This document shows, piece by piece, positions 12,838 to 24,342 of a DNA stretch of 64,000 bases. Both the position numbers and the translations under genes were made by a program. Below the pieces are notes generated by a model that was given only the letters and a program-made list of their open reading frames with translations, was not told where the DNA came from and did not search any database. The DNA comes from Neelides folsomi (taxonomy: Eukaryota; Arthropoda; Collembola; Neelipleona; Neelidae): contig JAQGBZ010000314.1 in the NCBI GenBank assembly GCA_034687125.1, positions 1 to 64,000 of the forward strand, read 5' to 3'. How positions within the stretch are numbered: position 1 is the stretch's first letter; each line of letters begins with the position of its first letter.

Positions 12838-13775
12838 ATGATCTTGAAAATCACATTAAATATTTTGATCTTAATTTTACGTGTTGAAGCAAATAGGAGA
12901 GTTGAGTTTGGTGTTGATATTGAAACTTATTCAAAAGAACTTTATACATTGTAAGCACTAAATAAAATTATAATATCATATTCATATTTATTCTTATAGT
13001 ATAATGTAAATGTACTTAGGTTATATGTTAGATTTATAAAATGAAATTGTTAAAAACTTATTTATTTTATGATTCAGATCTCATGAGTGCGTTTCAAGAG
13101 GACACGGACGAGATTATCTTTATAAATTCGACGACATCACAAGTGAATGCTACAAAGTGGGGGAACGCGGCCCGTGTGGAATTAACATGGTATTTAAAAT
13201 ATTAAATAGCCAGCGAGGTCGATGCGATTGCGAATATCGATGTGGACGTCCGATGATATTTTGGGCTCCACATAACCAATGTTATCCCGTAAACGAAAGA
13301 GTAAGCATTTTTAATTTTTAAACCAAATATCATAAAATTTTTATTTTTATACTTTTAATTTTATTTTGTTAATTGCTATCTGTAATTACCAATTAATCAA
13401 TTAATTACCATAAAAATTATTAAAACTTTCATATTTAAGATTAATAAGTTTAGTTAATATTTACAGGGCCCTTGTTCTCCTCACGATTGGCTAATCTTTT
13501 CTTCAAATGGGGAACAACCAATTTGTGAGCGAAATCCCTGTGTACATAATACAGACGGAGGGCAAATTTTTTGGTTCCTTGAAAAGGGAACGTGTCAGCG
13601 GACGACGCGTCGCGGGTCATGTCATGGTGAAAACTTAATTCTATTTAACCAAGACGGAGATTATCGGCCTTCGTGTGCAGAGAAAAGAGAATGCGAATTT
13701 GCAATGGAACTCAAGTTTGGATGTTTGCCAGGAAATGTGAAGGATTATAATGGGGGATGTATAAAAATTAATTGA
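12838..13775 (+). CDS. Secreted Cys-rich DUF4789-like protein
   Basis: Three exons: 12838-12950, 13078-13300, 13467-13775; 645 nt, 214 aa, in frame. A short hydrophobic leader (MILKITLNILILILRVEA) is followed by Cys-rich repeats. The blocks TSECYKVGERGPCG, then RCDCEYRCGRPM ... NQCYPVNERGPCSPHDWLI, show the CY-x-GPC pattern I associate with the arthropod DUF4789 family, present here about twice. The C terminus continues with Cys pairs and ends CLPGNVKDYNGGCIKIN. No enzyme motif is seen. Function of this family is not known to me; extracellular location follows from the leader and even Cys spacing. The family call rests on motif memory rather than a search. Confidence 0.82.
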
Positions 13776-14181
13776 CTAATTTAAACAAATACGCATGACA
13801 TTTATCATTATAATGCAAAAGTAAAAGTTGTGACATGTGAAGATTATAAAGGAGTACACGGTATAAGTAATATATATCATATCATAAAATATAATTATTA
13901 CTTGTCAAATATCATAAACCCCAAAATAAAATAAATGTTATCAATTGAAATTAAATATATAATTAATAAAGTTACGCTGTTAACAACAAATCCAATGCAA
14001 CAACACATTTCTTGAATAACACATAAAATGACAAGAACTTCGTAGTTGATAATTAGTAGTTAATTGAAATTTTAATAAAGAAATAATTCTTAAAAAACAA
14101 TATAAACATTATATTTGAAATATTTTGATTAAAGTTTAAAATTTTTGAATTTACGAGGACAATTAATTGTTATAATTTTCT
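13776..14181. other. Intergenic between convergent genes
   Basis: Shared 3' region of the DUF4789 gene (plus) and the ionotropic receptor (minus). Very AT-rich; no further feature seen. Confidence 0.5.
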
Positions 14182-16539
14182 TCAGAATGTAATAATACCA
14201 AATATTGTTCTAACGATAAATCCTAAATAAATGAAATTGTTTAAATTTATTTCCACCAACCAAATCCAACTTGAAATTACAATTAAACAAATACACAAAA
14301 TAAAAATTGGAAGGAATTTCCTAAATATTATGGGAGTAGGATTGTAAATTTGTTTAGGTTTTAATAAACTTTTAAATGTATTTATTGTATCAAAATATTT
14401 CCTATTCCATCTTTTGGTTCTAAGATATTCTTCCCGATCTGTAATATAAATGCCACTAAATGGTTCAGTCATTTCAAATCCTTCTTCCCACAATTGCCAA
14501 ACACCAGATTGAAACAAGGATTCAAATACAAATTTATAATGGGGTTGAAGTTTCGAATTATATAAGAACAGTGGAAAATAATAAATTGAATAATAACGTT
14601 CAACAGAATTGAAATTTCTAAATTCCCTCTCTTTCACGATGTAATATCTGTCTGGCAAATAGAACTCAATCTGCTTTTCATTGACAAGAACAAATGGTAA
14701 TAAATCCAAGTGAATAAAGTTTAAAGGAAGTTTAAAAATCCCAAAATTATCTTTAAGTGTGATTGGGAAATTATCATTTTTGTCAAATAAGGAATATGAA
14801 TTTATGGTAAGAAGAATTTTTTTCCTAAAATATTTAATTAGCATTTTCTCACGAGGGGTTGAATATATCAAGGTTTTAAAAAAAGAAGGTTCGGAATTTT
14901 TGTATAAATATTTTTCGCTTTCAGTTAAATTAATTTTATTTAATCTTGTATATTCCAAAAGTACGCCATAATTATAATATAAGGATTTTGTATAAATAAA
15001 AGGAGTTGTTTTTGAATAAGCCAAATCTTCAAATGTTTCATAACCTCTTGGATTTTTGTCCAAGGCAATAAACAAAAATAAAATGGATTTATAACTCGTG
15101 CTGCAAATCAAAGACATGAAAATTAAAATGGCGATTAATAAACTGTGTTTCAAATTTTTGGAGGGAATTTGCTCAATTGTAGAATGCCCTTGTTCGAATA
15201 TTAATTGAAATAGCGCCGAGAATATATTTTTTAATTTTATAAAATTGATCTGACGAGGAGAAAAGAAATAGTCGAGTTTAAAAAATATTACAATTAAAAT
15301 CATAATTGTTAATATTAATATCCAAACTAAAGTTGTAAATGGAGAAAGAAAATATTGATAATTCACAATTGTTGTTTTATCAATAAAGTTTGTAAATGTA
15401 AATAGAGTTTTGAATGAATTATGCATATAATTTGATGAATACATGTATTCATGAAATGACTGAATATCATTTTCATAACCAATAATTGTTGATACTTCGG
15501 ATTTAAATTCAAATAGATTTATCATCTTTAATAAATCCCATTTGGAATCAAATGATACATTTAAATGTTTAGAAAGAATTTCTAATAAGCAAGCAGAAGA
15601 TTCTCGATTAAATGGATTTTCTCCATTCATGTGGCATCTATAATCGAATTTTTGACTGAATTTATAATCATAGGAATAATCACCATTGTATATTATTCCA
15701 CCTTCAAAATCTTTCAAATTGATCACTTTCGAATAATATGAATAAAATGATTGAGCTTTGGAATCCAAAATTGTTAATTCATTTTCCGGGATTTCTATTA
15801 AATTTCTCATTAATTCTAGAAATAAATCTGAAGGATGTCTATCATTATTTTGATTAAATTTTTGAAAGTGTTTTAAAATTTTTATTTTCTTGGCGGGTTT
15901 ATCGTCATCCGAAATTGCATAAAAAATGAAATGATTTGACGGATAAAAAAAACCATTGAGATATAACTTAATATTAAAATGAGATGTGTAATAAAATTTG
16001 TTTAGAAGATTTCCACCATTATTTGAAATTGAAATTGATTGAAAGGCTATTATAAAATAATTATAATTACTTATAGGGAAATGTTTATTGAAATGACTCG
16101 CGTGTTTGATTATGTTAGCTAAGTCAACTACACTCCTTACTTTGTTCTCGCTAATTAAAAATGAGACTGAACATGAGGGAAATTTGCGAAAATAAGTCGA
16201 CGCAAAAACCAATTCTCTATAATATCCGTCAAAGTCATTTTTCTGGTTTAAAATTCCTTTTATTTTGTATGATCGCCGTTCAAAATGAAATTGTATTGAA
16301 AGGACAGAATCAAATCTGGAATAATAATTTACATAATTTTTTAATAAATTATTTACTTTCGGATCTGAAAGTTGTTTAAACAAATAAATTTCACATTGGC
16401 CAAACGCCTTTAAATGTAATGAACTTTCATTACCGTTACCGTTTTCATCACTTGTATATATCATAACAATTGACGAACTTATTAACACAAAACTTGTGAA
16501 AATATTTAAAATAATTAAATTTAAAAATAAAAATATCAT
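14182..16539 (-). CDS. Ionotropic receptor (divergent, iGluR-related chemoreceptor)
   Basis: A single uninterrupted frame of 785 codons, unusual in a window where nearly all genes have introns. Start ATG at 16539 with a hydrophobic leader. A long extracellular N-terminal part of about 390 residues contains QFHFERRSYKIKGILNQKND. Then TM1 (SPFTTLVWILILTIMILIVI), a pore-region remnant, TM2 (SLLIAILIFMSLICSTSYKS), a second ligand-binding lobe with KTTPFIYTKSLYYNYGVLL, and TM3 near the end (FRKFLPIFILCICLIVISSW). Known: this three-TM layout is that of arthropod ionotropic receptors, ligand-gated channels in chemosensory neurons. The spacing and TM order support the call; I cannot assign the canonical glutamate-binding residues, as in most divergent IRs. 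No co-receptor (IR25a/IR8a) signatures. Confidence 0.85.
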   Translation of the reverse strand: MIFLFLNLIILNIFTSFVLISSSIVMIYTSDENGNGNESSLHLKAFGQCEIYLFKQLSDPKVNNLLKNYVNYYSRFDSVLSIQFHFERRSYKIKGILNQKNDFDGYYRELVFASTYFRKFPSCSVSFLISENKVRSVVDLANIIKHASHFNKHFPISNYNYFIIAFQSISISNNGGNLLNKFYYTSHFNIKLYLNGFFYPSNHFIFYAISDDDKPAKKIKILKHFQKFNQNNDRHPSDLFLELMRNLIEIPENELTILDSKAQSFYSYYSKVINLKDFEGGIIYNGDYSYDYKFSQKFDYRCHMNGENPFNRESSACLLEILSKHLNVSFDSKWDLLKMINLFEFKSEVSTIIGYENDIQSFHEYMYSSNYMHNSFKTLFTFTNFIDKTTIVNYQYFLSPFTTLVWILILTIMILIVIFFKLDYFFSPRQINFIKLKNIFSALFQLIFEQGHSTIEQIPSKNLKHSLLIAILIFMSLICSTSYKSILFLFIALDKNPRGYETFEDLAYSKTTPFIYTKSLYYNYGVLLEYTRLNKINLTESEKYLYKNSEPSFFKTLIYSTPREKMLIKYFRKKILLTINSYSLFDKNDNFPITLKDNFGIFKLPLNFIHLDLLPFVLVNEKQIEFYLPDRYYIVKEREFRNFNSVERYYSIYYFPLFLYNSKLQPHYKFVFESLFQSGVWQLWEEGFEMTEPFSGIYITDREEYLRTKRWNRKYFDTINTFKSLLKPKQIYNPTPIIFRKFLPIFILCICLIVISSWIWLVEINLNNFIYLGFIVRTIFGIITF

Positions 16540-18230
16540 TATTGATTTGTCCTTTGTCTCTTTTGAACGAACTTATTAAAACAAAAGTTCGCTGATCGCT
16601 ATCATTACCAAAAAATTATAGGAATTATATTTACATATATTCAACTCCTTTACTAACAATAAGATAGAAAATTGCCAACAATCTTTTGATCAAAATAAAT
16701 GATTAAATGAATCATGGATTTTGTTTTATCTAAATGTTTAAGTGAATTGCTGTTAATTTATAAATGCTAATAATGGATATTAAATTATTATTATTCATTA
16801 TAGCATTTGGTATATGTTGATTATTTTAGCGAATGATTAACTTATTTATAAACCTCTTAAAATAATCAAAAGTAAACCATATAAATACCTAGGTAAGTAG
16901 AATAACATATTAAGTTGACAAATTAAATGGCATCTTTTTGTTTAACCATTTCTAATCTTAAGTTGATTGTATTTAATTTATTAATGCCAATAAAGAATGT
17001 TAATTAATTCACCAATTGATTAATATCCATTTAGTAGTTGAGTCGATCCACGCCAACTGCGAAATTATGGGAGCCACTACCCCCCAGAAAATGACCTCTT
17101 TTCTCGTCTAAATTGAGCAGATTACATATATGAGTATACTCGAGTATGTAAAATTATATCTCTATCTACTGAATTTAATAAAATAACCGCAAAACATTAG
17201 GGACCGAAGGTCTTTGAATTTTAGTTTCTCAAATATCAAAAAATGAATAATATCTACATCATTTTCAAAAGTGAAGGAAAGGCCAGGCCCCCTGGGCCCC
17301 CCATGGGACCGCCTCTGCTCATGACTAATGAACCTCATAATTTACTAAATGAATTAAATGATATTAAGTAGAGAATATAAAAAATTACCAATTGTAAAAA
17401 ATCTGATTGAAAATTAAATAAGATATGATCGATTAAAAATTGAGTGTTTTGGTTCAGAATGTATGTGTAACCGTTTATGTAACTATAAGTAACATATGAA
17501 ATTTGTAACTTCATAAATCATAACATTTTAAACTCATAAGTTGGTTGGCAAAGTTGGAGAAATCTTCATAGAAAATATCTAAGCTCAATAAAAATAGGTT
17601 ACGTAATTTATAACTATCATAACTTAAAAAGATATCAGATACTAGTTCAAATAATAACAGTAATGCAATACCTAAAATATTTCACGTTAGTGTCGTTAGT
17701 GCACACGATGTTAAGTTTGGATTAAAATTAAAAATAATGACCCGTGGAGTTTTCAACGATATGAATCAGGATCATTTTAACATGAGTGATTCAGATTGCA
17801 TTACAAGTTTAATATACAAGTTAGTCAAAAATACCCACAAAAATATCTTATGAACTTATAACAATTCCAATGAAATAAACGTCAGCATTTATTTAATAGG
17901 TGCTTACACGGCTAATTGCTTAGAGTTCTGACTTCTGAAGATTACATTACATACCTATATCGTGATTCGTGATATCAAGCATTAAAGAGGAATGTAACTG
18001 TAGGGTATATGGTATATCGTATATGTATAATCTATAAATATTTGCATATTGGAACTTATTGGAACAAATGCATTTTGAATTATGAAATATTAACTACAGA
18101 GAAAATTCATTTTTATTTTTAATGTGTATTAAATTAGCGTTGTTTGACTTGTTTTAAATTTAGTCGCTGTTCAAGATAGAAATATTTTGAGATTAAAAAT
18201 CAAAAAGATTAATTTTAAAGAAATTCTATC
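16540..18230. other. Intergenic, about 1.7 kb
   Basis: No gene seen. The only compositional feature is a short GC-rich island ending at 17317, listed separately. The rest is AT-rich flank of the receptor and of the first lectin gene. Confidence 0.5.
17262..17317 (-). mobile_element. Possible hAT-like transposon terminus (solo end)
   Basis: On the minus strand the sequence starting at 17317 reads CAGAGGCGGTCCCATGGGGG and continues G-rich. This resembles hAT-type ends (CAGGGGCGG...-like) and is a GC island in a very AT-rich background. I could not find a matching end or a convincing 8-bp duplication, so only one terminus is called, with low confidence. Confidence 0.3.
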
Positions 18231-20310
18231 ATGAAAAATTTTGACGCCGTTGACGAAACCAAATTAGAGAATGAGTTTTGTGAATATGAAAGTTGTGATT
18301 CCCTTGTAAATCCCCAAGTGGTTTTTAATAATTTGGATTCAAATATAAAATTTACCAAAGGACTCTCAAATAAGGTAGAATTTAAAAACATTTCCTTGTA
18401 GTTTTTATTACGTGAACACTTTCTTTTAAAAATATGATATAAAAAAATATTATTTGACTTTTAATTATAAATTAATTAAAATAAAATTGTTTGTAAAAAA
18501 TGATTTTGTACTAATTTCAGAATTTAAAGAATCGCGCCAATTATGAAATGTTTGATAATAAAGTAGCTTTGACAAGAATAATTTTAGGCCTTGTGCTTCT
18601 TTGCGCTTCACTGCTCTTGGTATTTATCATTGTTCTCGGAATATTATTTTCAAAAATCAATACAAATACTCGTACTTCATTAAGTTCTGAAGGTTTTAAT
18701 TTAAATATTGCTCACGAAAAAAATAATGTGAATATTGAAAATCAAAATAATTGAAAAAAAGAAATATAAATTGCACAATTAAAATTTAATCGATGATTAG
18801 TTTTGTTTATAATTGTATTTATGGAAATAGTTTTTGAAAGATGCCCGGGATCAGATTGGGTTGAATACAAAGATTCCAAATGTTTCAAATTGGTCAAATC
18901 CTATTTTAAATTCTCTGAAGCTTCCAATGCGTGCTATAAGGAATCAAGCGGGAATTACATTTCCACAATGGCCAGAATTGATGCTGAAGAAGAGCAAGAA
19001 TTTGTTAATAATTTCACTTACAACAAATCTGAAGTTCAAACGAGGGTTTGGATCGGATTGTCTAAAAAGAATGAAAAGTTTGTTTGGGCCGACGGTTCCC
19101 TCCCGACTTTCACCAACTGGCCAAATGAACATCCGACAAACCAAAAAGAAAACGACTGTGTGGAAATCATATCAAAACACTCGAAATTTGAAAATGGCCA
19201 ATGGATGGACACTTCTTGCACAAATGGGAACTTTGTCCTGTGCGAGAAATTACAAGTTTGGACGGTTTACGAAGCAGAGCTTGCTCTGCTTAAAATGAGA
19301 GATAAATCTCTTATTGAGATGAATCAAATAAAGCAAGCATTGGATAGTGAGATGAATGAGATGAATCAAACAAAGATGGATTTGTCTCGTAATATTAATC
19401 AATTAAAATTTGAATCTAATCAAAAGATGGATCAAATAAAGTCGGAATTGATTCGAGGGATGAATCAAACAAAGACGGAATTGTCTCGTGATTTTAATCA
19501 AACAAAGACAGAATTGTCTCGTGATATTAATCAAACAAAGACGGAATTTTCTCGTGATATTAATCAAACAAAAACGGAATTGTCTCGTGATATTAATCAA
19601 ACAAAGTATAAATCAAATCAAGAGATGAATAAAATAAAGTGGAACTTGATAGCCGCTCAAGATGATATTTCCGACCTTGAAGATAAAATTAAAATTAGTA
19701 ATTTGGAAGCAAATAAAGGTAAGGCCGATTCTGGCCGATATATAAATTTAAACTTATTTAAACTTATATTAAATATTCAATTAATACTCACTAACTTCAA
19801 GTGCATAAAAACAAAAAAATATTATGAATAGTATAGAATAAATTATAAGTATAAATAAATAAAAATCATTACTGATCTATTATAAAACTTATTAAAATTT
19901 TATTAAATATAAGTTTTTTTAATATTTTCACAGTTCCAATTGGATTCATTTACTTGCAATTGAAAGGTCAACCCCTCCCTTCAGTTACATGGCCAATGGT
20001 GCATTGGACAGAAATCAGTTCCCAATATGAGGGATTGTTCTTTAGAGTTGTCGGTGGAGAGTCTTCGAGTTTTGGACAAATTCAAGAGGGAAATTCACCC
20101 CGACTTGTTTCCATTTCTAGAAATTTTGGATATTTATCAAAGTATTTTGATTCAATTTCAACGACTCCTGGCCAATGGAGCAATTATATACATACGGGCA
20201 CGAGCTCAGCTTCTCTTTCTGAATTAGACGTTAGTCTAAAGTTTTCGATGAATGGTGGAGAAACGCGCCCCGTCAATACAGCAATGAGAATTTGGAAAAG
20301 AACCGGGTAA
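18231..20310 (+). CDS. Type II membrane C-type lectin with coiled-coil stalk and tail-collar-like C-terminal domain (copy A)
   Basis: Four exons: 18231-18374, 18521-18692, 18831-19718, 19934-20310; 1581 nt, 526 aa. Exon 1 is a short acidic cytosolic part (PQVVFNNLDSN is shared by all copies). Exon 2 has the TM (RIILGLVLLCASLLLVFIIV) without a preceding signal peptide, hence a type II anchor. Exon 3 holds a C-type lectin domain (CPGSDWVEYKDSKCFKLV, WIGLSKKNEKFVWADGS, GQWMDTSC, GNFVLCEK) and then a long coiled coil with 11-residue repeats. Exon 4 is a separate domain of about 120 aa ending GGETRPVNTAMRIWKRTG. The usual EPN/QPD sugar motif is replaced by NEHPTNQ, so sugar binding is uncertain. 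The second donor (G|GTTTTAAT) is weak but required by phase. The C-terminal domain looks like a phage-type tail-collar fold, by motif only. Confidence 0.85.
19463..19627 (+). repeat. 33-bp in-frame tandem repeat encoding 11-residue coiled-coil units
   Basis: aatcaaacaaag recurs at 19463, 19496, 19529, 19562 and 19595, an exact 33-bp period. Each copy encodes a near-identical hendecad, NQTKTELSRDI with small variants, so each carries an N-Q-T sequon. Older, less regular 11- and 15-residue units precede it from about 19320. Confidence 0.92.
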
Positions 20311-20522
20311 AATCAAAATTTTTAACTTGTACATTTTAATTATGAAACAAAATTAAATATATATTGTTTAAAATTTCATATATGAATTCAATTCATACTT
20401 TCTTTATCATAATTCATATTCATAAGAGCTTGTATAACTTATTAATTATTAACAAGAAAAATTTTTCATATGTATTCCTATGCTAAAAATACAAGACTCG
20501 AATATATAGATTAATATTTATA

Positions 20523-20645
20523 AAAACTTTGTTTTTCATTTTTGTTATTCTGTTGGTTTTGCTCGCTCTATTTGAGATATTTATTTCTAAAGGTAATATC
20601 AATGAAGTAAATACGTCCACAAGTTTAAAAATTAAATCTCTTTAG
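20523..20645 (+). pseudogene. Stray transmembrane exon of the lectin family
   Basis: Just after lectin A, an open stretch reads LFFIFVILLVLLALFEIFIS followed by KGNINEVNTSTSL and a stop. It matches the TM exon of lectin C (LLLVLLTVLGIFFSNGNQTS) at both nucleotide and protein level, including the donor-like GGTAAT. No lectin exon follows before the next gene copy. It is either a relic of a further tandem copy or the displaced TM exon of the broken copy B. Confidence 0.55.
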
Positions 20646-21018
20646 AAAGTAGATATTATAGGCTCATGAAACTTGGAACACAATGACCAATACAGGATAT
20701 TGGATTTTAAATTCCAGTTCAAACATTTCATATACCCGCAATATTCTTTAATTCTTTACATATCATCATTCATACGAGAATTACATACATACACACCATA
20801 ATAGGTAGGACCATACTATTAATACATGCCAGCAAAAGTTGTTGAATATTACTACACTTTATCATCAAAATAATTATCAATGCTATGACCTATGAATCAT
20901 GATTTCATGTATTCAACTATTTAGTTATAGCAAGTTAGCAAGTTTTAAGTCAAAGACAAGACGCATAATTATCTTATAAATGTGCTGAGCTGTGCCATGA
21001 AGTTCTGATTCTTATATC

Positions 21019-21886
21019 GGCTGACTTTCCGTATTCCGGCTGAAATTTGCGGCAAATTAAGGCAATTGCCATGACGGCTGCCGTAAAGGCAATTGCCGGC
21101 AAAGGTAAATAATATCAATTACGGCAATTGCCGTAGCCCAGGCAACTGCCGTAACGGCAATAGGCAACTGCCATAAAGGCAATTGCCGCAATTCCTAAGA
21201 CAATTTTTTAGGATTTGCCTAAACTTAAATTTGACGGCAATTGCCTTAATTACGGCAATAATTCCGGCAATTCCTTCATATTTAAAATATTAAATTTAAA
21301 GATAAATTAATTTGAATGATAGCTTTTTAATTTATGAAATAATTTTGTATATTATTTTCTGGCATGCTTAATAAATGCATGTATTACATTTTAAAAATAA
21401 CCCATTTATTAGATTTTATTTACGAGTTTATTTACTTTTAAATAGTCTCACATCAAATGCATTAAATTAAATAATAAATAATTGCGTATATTTAATCACA
21501 TATTACTAAATATTATTAAAAGTGAATTAAAATAAAAAAGTAATAATTATTGAATTTAATATAATTTAGATAATTTTATAATAAACTTATTAATCGATAA
21601 TTAGAAAAAGATATAAGTTTAATGTTAGAAATTATTAAATTTAAGATACTTTACTAAATATACAAAAACCGTAAAATTTGATTTCTGTTCGGTCCATGGA
21701 ACCTAGATTTAACATCATTCAAAAAAATTTCAATTTAATCCCTGAATTTTTTTCATTCCAATTAATTTATCTTTAAATTCAATATTTTAAATATGGGTTT
21801 TACGGGTTTTACGGCAGCCGGTAATTGCCATGACGGTAATTGCTTTAATTTGCCGCAAAACCCGACCGGAATACGGAAATTCAGCC
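21019..21886. mobile_element. 868-bp inverted-repeat DNA transposon (non-autonomous) with 8-bp target duplication
   Basis: Left end starts GGCTGACTTTCCGTATTCCG and the right end, read on the minus strand, starts GGCTGAATTTCCGTATTCCG; similarity continues for about 70 bp. The direct repeat CTTATATC flanks it exactly (21011-21018 and 21887-21894). The left 240 bp are packed with GGCAATTGCC-like palindromic units, which also occur near the right end. No transposase frame is present. An 8-bp duplication is known for hAT, P and Merlin superfamilies; the GG start leans to Merlin-like, but I cannot settle it. Confidence 0.88.
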
Positions 21887-22182
21887 CTTATATCATATTA
21901 TTGATATTATACATGTACTTAACAATTAAGATTAAGATATTGCATGTTGCAGCTTGCAATTGCAGTAAGTTCAAATTATTATTGAATCGTAAATCATTCA
22001 TAAAATAACTTAAATTTACGTCTTTTTAAAATTTATTATTATTATTTTTTAAATTTAATTATATTTTCAGTATTGCAAATACAGATTTCAAATATATAAT
22101 TATGTATTTCATGTTAGAATTCAATAAGTAATTGGGAAATCAAATTTAAAAGAATAATTCTGAAGGAGTAAAGGAAAACAAG

Positions 22183-22376
22183 ATGGAAAATGAGAATTAC
22201 GACTACGACGGTTGTTGCGATTCATTAAATCCCCAAGTGGTCTTTAATAATTTGGATATAAAAATAACAAAAGACCGTTCAAACACGGTATTTAATTTTT
22301 ATTTCATTTATTCATTGACATTTTTTAATATATAATATAAGAATATAACCTATTTGAACAATTTATATTAGTTTCA

Positions 22377-22412
<36 letters not shown>

Positions 22413-23281
22413 TATATTTATGAATGAAACTAGGGCTGTAAAAAAACAGTGGTAAAACTCCTCAACCTGTTTAAACAGGGTAAGCAAGTTGATAATTAAT
22501 TTATATGTAATCGTTTTATAATTAAGTTGAAATTTTGAAACATATTTCGATAATTTTTAGAGAAAATGTTGAAAGATGCCCTGGATCAGATTGGGTCGAA
22601 TACAAAGATTCCAAATGTATCAAATTGGTCAAATCCTTTGTTAATTTTCATGAAGCCTCCATTGCTTGCAATAAGGAATCAAGTGGGAATTACTTTTCAA
22701 CAATGGCAACAATTGATTCGGAAGACGAGCAAGAATTTCTCAATCATTTCATTTACAATAAATCTGAAGTTCAAACGAGGGTATGGATCGGATTGTCCAA
22801 ACAAAATGAAAAGTTTGTTTGGGCCGACGGTTCCATGCCGACTTTAACCAATTGGTCCACTGAACATCCGAGAAACCAAAAAGAAAACCAATGTGAGGAA
22901 ATCGTGTCAAAACACTCAAAATTTTAAAATGGCAATTGGATCTCTGTGGAACCTTCCTGTATATTTGAGCCTTTGGAGCCTTCCTGTAGAAATGGAAATT
23001 TTGTCCTGTGCGAGAAATTACAGATTTGGACGGTTTACTGAGACTCAAAATTTTGGAACAATTCAGAATGGAAATTCTCCAAGACTAACAAATATCAACA
23101 GAGAAACGGGCTATAATCCAAATATCAGTATTATTTCAGTCACTCCTGGGCGTCTTGGGTCTTGGAGGTCTTTTGCTTATACTGGCGCTACTCAAGGCTC
23201 TGACATTCATATCCGGTTTTTAGTAATATCAGAGACACGTCCCGTCAACACCACAATGAGAATTTGGAAAAGAATTGCTTA
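22183..23281 (+). pseudogene. Decayed C-type lectin / tail-collar-like gene (copy B)
   Basis: Exon 1 (22183-22287) resembles copies A and C (NPQVVFNNLD). The TM exon is absent before the lectin part, which begins about 22561 (VERCPGSDWVEYKDSKC ... WIGLSKQNEKFVWADGSMP). The lectin frame stops at 22927, before the last conserved Cys block. That block survives in another frame (ILSCARNYRFGRF), and the coiled coil is missing. The C-terminal domain remains as a 5'-truncated piece (FGTIQNGNSPRL ... SETRPVNTTMRIWKR) to 23281. Exon 1 and the lectin exon are also out of phase with each other. A whole coding product is unlikely. Confidence 0.75.
22369..22432. repeat. TA microsatellite inside a short inverted repeat
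   Basis: About 14 TA units (22380-22409) lie between tagtttcattca (22369-22380) and tgaatgaaacta (22421-22432), which are exact reverse complements. The whole forms an AT cruciform or hairpin in the intron of the broken lectin copy. Confidence 0.8.
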
Positions 23282-24342
23282 AACCCTTTTTTTGCTATAT
23301 CAAATTATTGTAAACACCTCATGTTTTTTTAAATTAATTGTAATTAAAATTTGATTAGTAATTAGAATGAGTATTTTACATTTATTATTTGAAATTCATT
23401 TATTAGATATTTGTTAAATGTGACATAGTCGTGAGTCTCCTAACATAGGTAGTACCAACAATAAGTAGTTTTAAAATTTTAATCTGATAATGATATATAT
23501 ATGTATGTATGTAGTATACATTCTTATTAATGAAGTTAAAATATTAACTACAATTAATACAAATAAGTCAAGCAACATACAATTTTTCAGTTGTGAATAA
23601 ATGGCACTTTGTATTGACAATTCTCTTGCAAAATTAAATATCATATATGGTATATGGCAAAAATAGAGTTAATATTCAGGATTTATAAAAAAACAATATG
23701 TATAAAAATAAAGAAACCAGTCTCCTGACTCTTGTCTTATCATGAGTCGATGATTCATGCACCTCATACATTCAATATGTTTACTTGTGAACATAATATG
23801 TAGTGCACATTTTACATGTTTAAATACAATGCATGTGCTCGCAAAAATTTTATCTAAAGTCGAAGGAGTCTCATTCTGTTATTCTTTATTCTTTATCTAA
23901 GCATTATTTTATGTATGGTATACAAGTATACATGCAAGGTTACAAGTGTCAACGCTTTGTGAAATTTGATATTTACATTGGGGTAGTCACAACAAGATTC
24001 ATGGACAAAAAAATCTTATCACTTAACAATTAAGAGAAAATAAACACGATCATTTATACACTTGAAGCAAATACAATAAAATGGATAATTTCATTTAATC
24101 GTTTAAAGAATACGAAATCATTCAAAACGAGTTCCTCGAGTTTTTCTTATTAAATTTATAATACACATTGTTTAGTTATTATTTCATTTTTAATTCTTTA
24201 GTTTTTTATATAAGAAATCCGTTTACAGTATAAAATATTTTTGTTTGGATAGCGAAACGAATTCCATTTTTATAATAAATATAAATTATAAGAATTATTT
24301 GTAGGAATTTTTAAAAACTCGGAAGTTGATCAGAAAATTAAA
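23282..24342. other. Intergenic, no gene seen
   Basis: 3' flank of lectin copy B and promoter region of copy C. The frame at 23833-24033 has no protein-like features. Confidence 0.5.
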
